Assembly: GCA_964604045.1 (NCBI GenBank)
Contig: CAZRXM010000026.1
Coordinates: 1 to 13,783, forward strand
Length of the DNA stretch: 13,783 bases
Reading direction: 5' to 3'
DNA from: DRVP01 sp964604045
Lineage (GTDB): Archaea; Thermoproteota; Bathyarchaeia; Bathyarchaeales; Bathycorpusculaceae
Part shown: positions 13,499 through 13,783 of the stretch, in pieces
Position numbering within the stretch: position 1 is the first letter of the stretch
Layout of the letters: the number at the start of each line of letters is the position of its first letter
The notes under the pieces: model-generated
The model's database searches: none
What the model was told of the DNA's origin: nothing
The model's input: the letters and a program-made list of their open reading frames with translations, nothing else
Made by a program: the position numbers and the translations under genes

Positions 13499-13783
13499 GA
13501 AAGATTTTAGAAAATTAATAGTTAATCCTAAAGGTTTCTCATCTGTTATTGGTACTACGTTTATGGTTCTTGTAATGTTGGTCTTGGCAACAAGCATCTT
13601 TCTTTGGACCCTATCTAAAAACACGGAATATTTTCAGGCTATGAAAGAGAAAAATCAGCTTGAGATGGATCGCTTGAACGAAAGATTATCAACTGAGAAT
13701 GTTAATTATACAGTATCAGGTGATGTAGTTTCTGTTGAGGTTAACCTGAAAAATGAAGGCTCATTACCTGTCCATTTAACTAC
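13476..13783 (+). CDS. Second pilin-like protein, partial (3' end beyond window)
   Basis: The open frame runs to the right edge. I prefer the TTG at 13476-13478, behind GTAGGGGG at good spacing, giving MITHSLHRKDFRKLIVNPKG as the positive leader; a TTG at 13491 is an alternative. Cleavage is expected after Gly20, followed by the hydrophobic helix FSSVIGTTFMVLVMLVLATS and then LFLWTLSK-like sequence (IFLWTLSKNTEYF). The downstream DRLNERLSTENVNYTV and VSVEVNLKNEGSLPVHLT parallel the KLKERLAFEYVYY and LTVYLLNCGTIDN blocks of the preceding gene. It overlaps that gene by 23 nt (or 8 nt with the other start), so the two are translationally linked. No ATG start is available before the hydrophobic helix. 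Confidence 0.7.
   Translation, partial: MITHSLHRKDFRKLIVNPKGFSSVIGTTFMVLVMLVLATSIFLWTLSKNTEYFQAMKEKNQLEMDRLNERLSTENVNYTVSGDVVSVEVNLKNEGSLPVHLT

Noticed and set aside
1..13783. tRNA or rRNA genes, insertion sequences, CRISPR arrays
   Set aside because: No cloverleaf with a GGTTCRAATC-type T-loop, no transposase-like protein with flanking inverted repeats, and no repeated direct-repeat ladder was seen by eye.

Overview
The window looks like chromosomal DNA from an anaerobic archaeon of the TACK group, most plausibly a Bathyarchaeia-type lineage. The support is an archaeal CODH/ACS (acetyl-CoA decarbonylase/synthase) gene set, a coenzyme F420 gene (cofE), a tetrahydromethanopterin-type metallo-beta-lactamase enzyme, deoxyhypusine synthase, the eukaryote-like ribosomal protein eL38, archaeal class III signal peptides and AT-rich TATA-like elements ahead of operons. 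The assignment rests on protein recognition from memory, not on a search.

Left part (1-4889, all on the minus strand): a carbon-fixation cluster read right to left as two CooC-type nickel-insertion ATPases, cdhA (CODH alpha subunit), cdhB (epsilon subunit) and the first 89 codons of cdhC (acetyl-CoA synthase beta subunit), which runs off the left edge. From 4890 to 5288 there is no intact gene, but the minus strand carries the broken remains of a PIN-domain (VapC-like) toxin gene.

Middle (5289-9937): on the minus strand, a canonical deoxyhypusine synthase sits 7 nt behind a divergent paralogue of the same fold. Upstream of that pair is a two-gene cofactor unit: cofE (F420 gamma-glutamyl ligase) and a COG1237-type metallo-beta-lactamase protein related to the methanopterin-pathway enzyme. 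Divergently on the plus strand lies a short methylenetetrahydrofolate-reductase-family TIM barrel. The intergenic space between cofE and this gene holds a perfect inverted repeat and repeated AACGGT hexamers that look like an operator. The C1-carrier methyl branch (MTHFR-like protein, F420 and pterin cofactor genes) and the carbonyl branch (CODH/ACS) of the Wood-Ljungdahl pathway are therefore close together.

Right part (10008-13783): ribosomal protein eL38 and a PfkB-family sugar/nucleoside kinase of unknown substrate (both minus), then a type IV pilus region. It has an A24-family prepilin peptidase and a pilin on the minus strand, and two tandem pilin-like genes on the plus strand, the last cut off by the window edge. 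A single CRISPR-repeat-like sequence lies just behind the minus-strand pilin, with no array. No tRNA, rRNA, transposon or CRISPR array was found. I did not find a clearly new multi-gene system. The most unusual items are the CooC paralogue with arginine in the signature-lysine position, the tandem deoxyhypusine synthase paralogues, the AACGGT-marked divergent promoter, the VapC relic and the tandem pilin-like genes.
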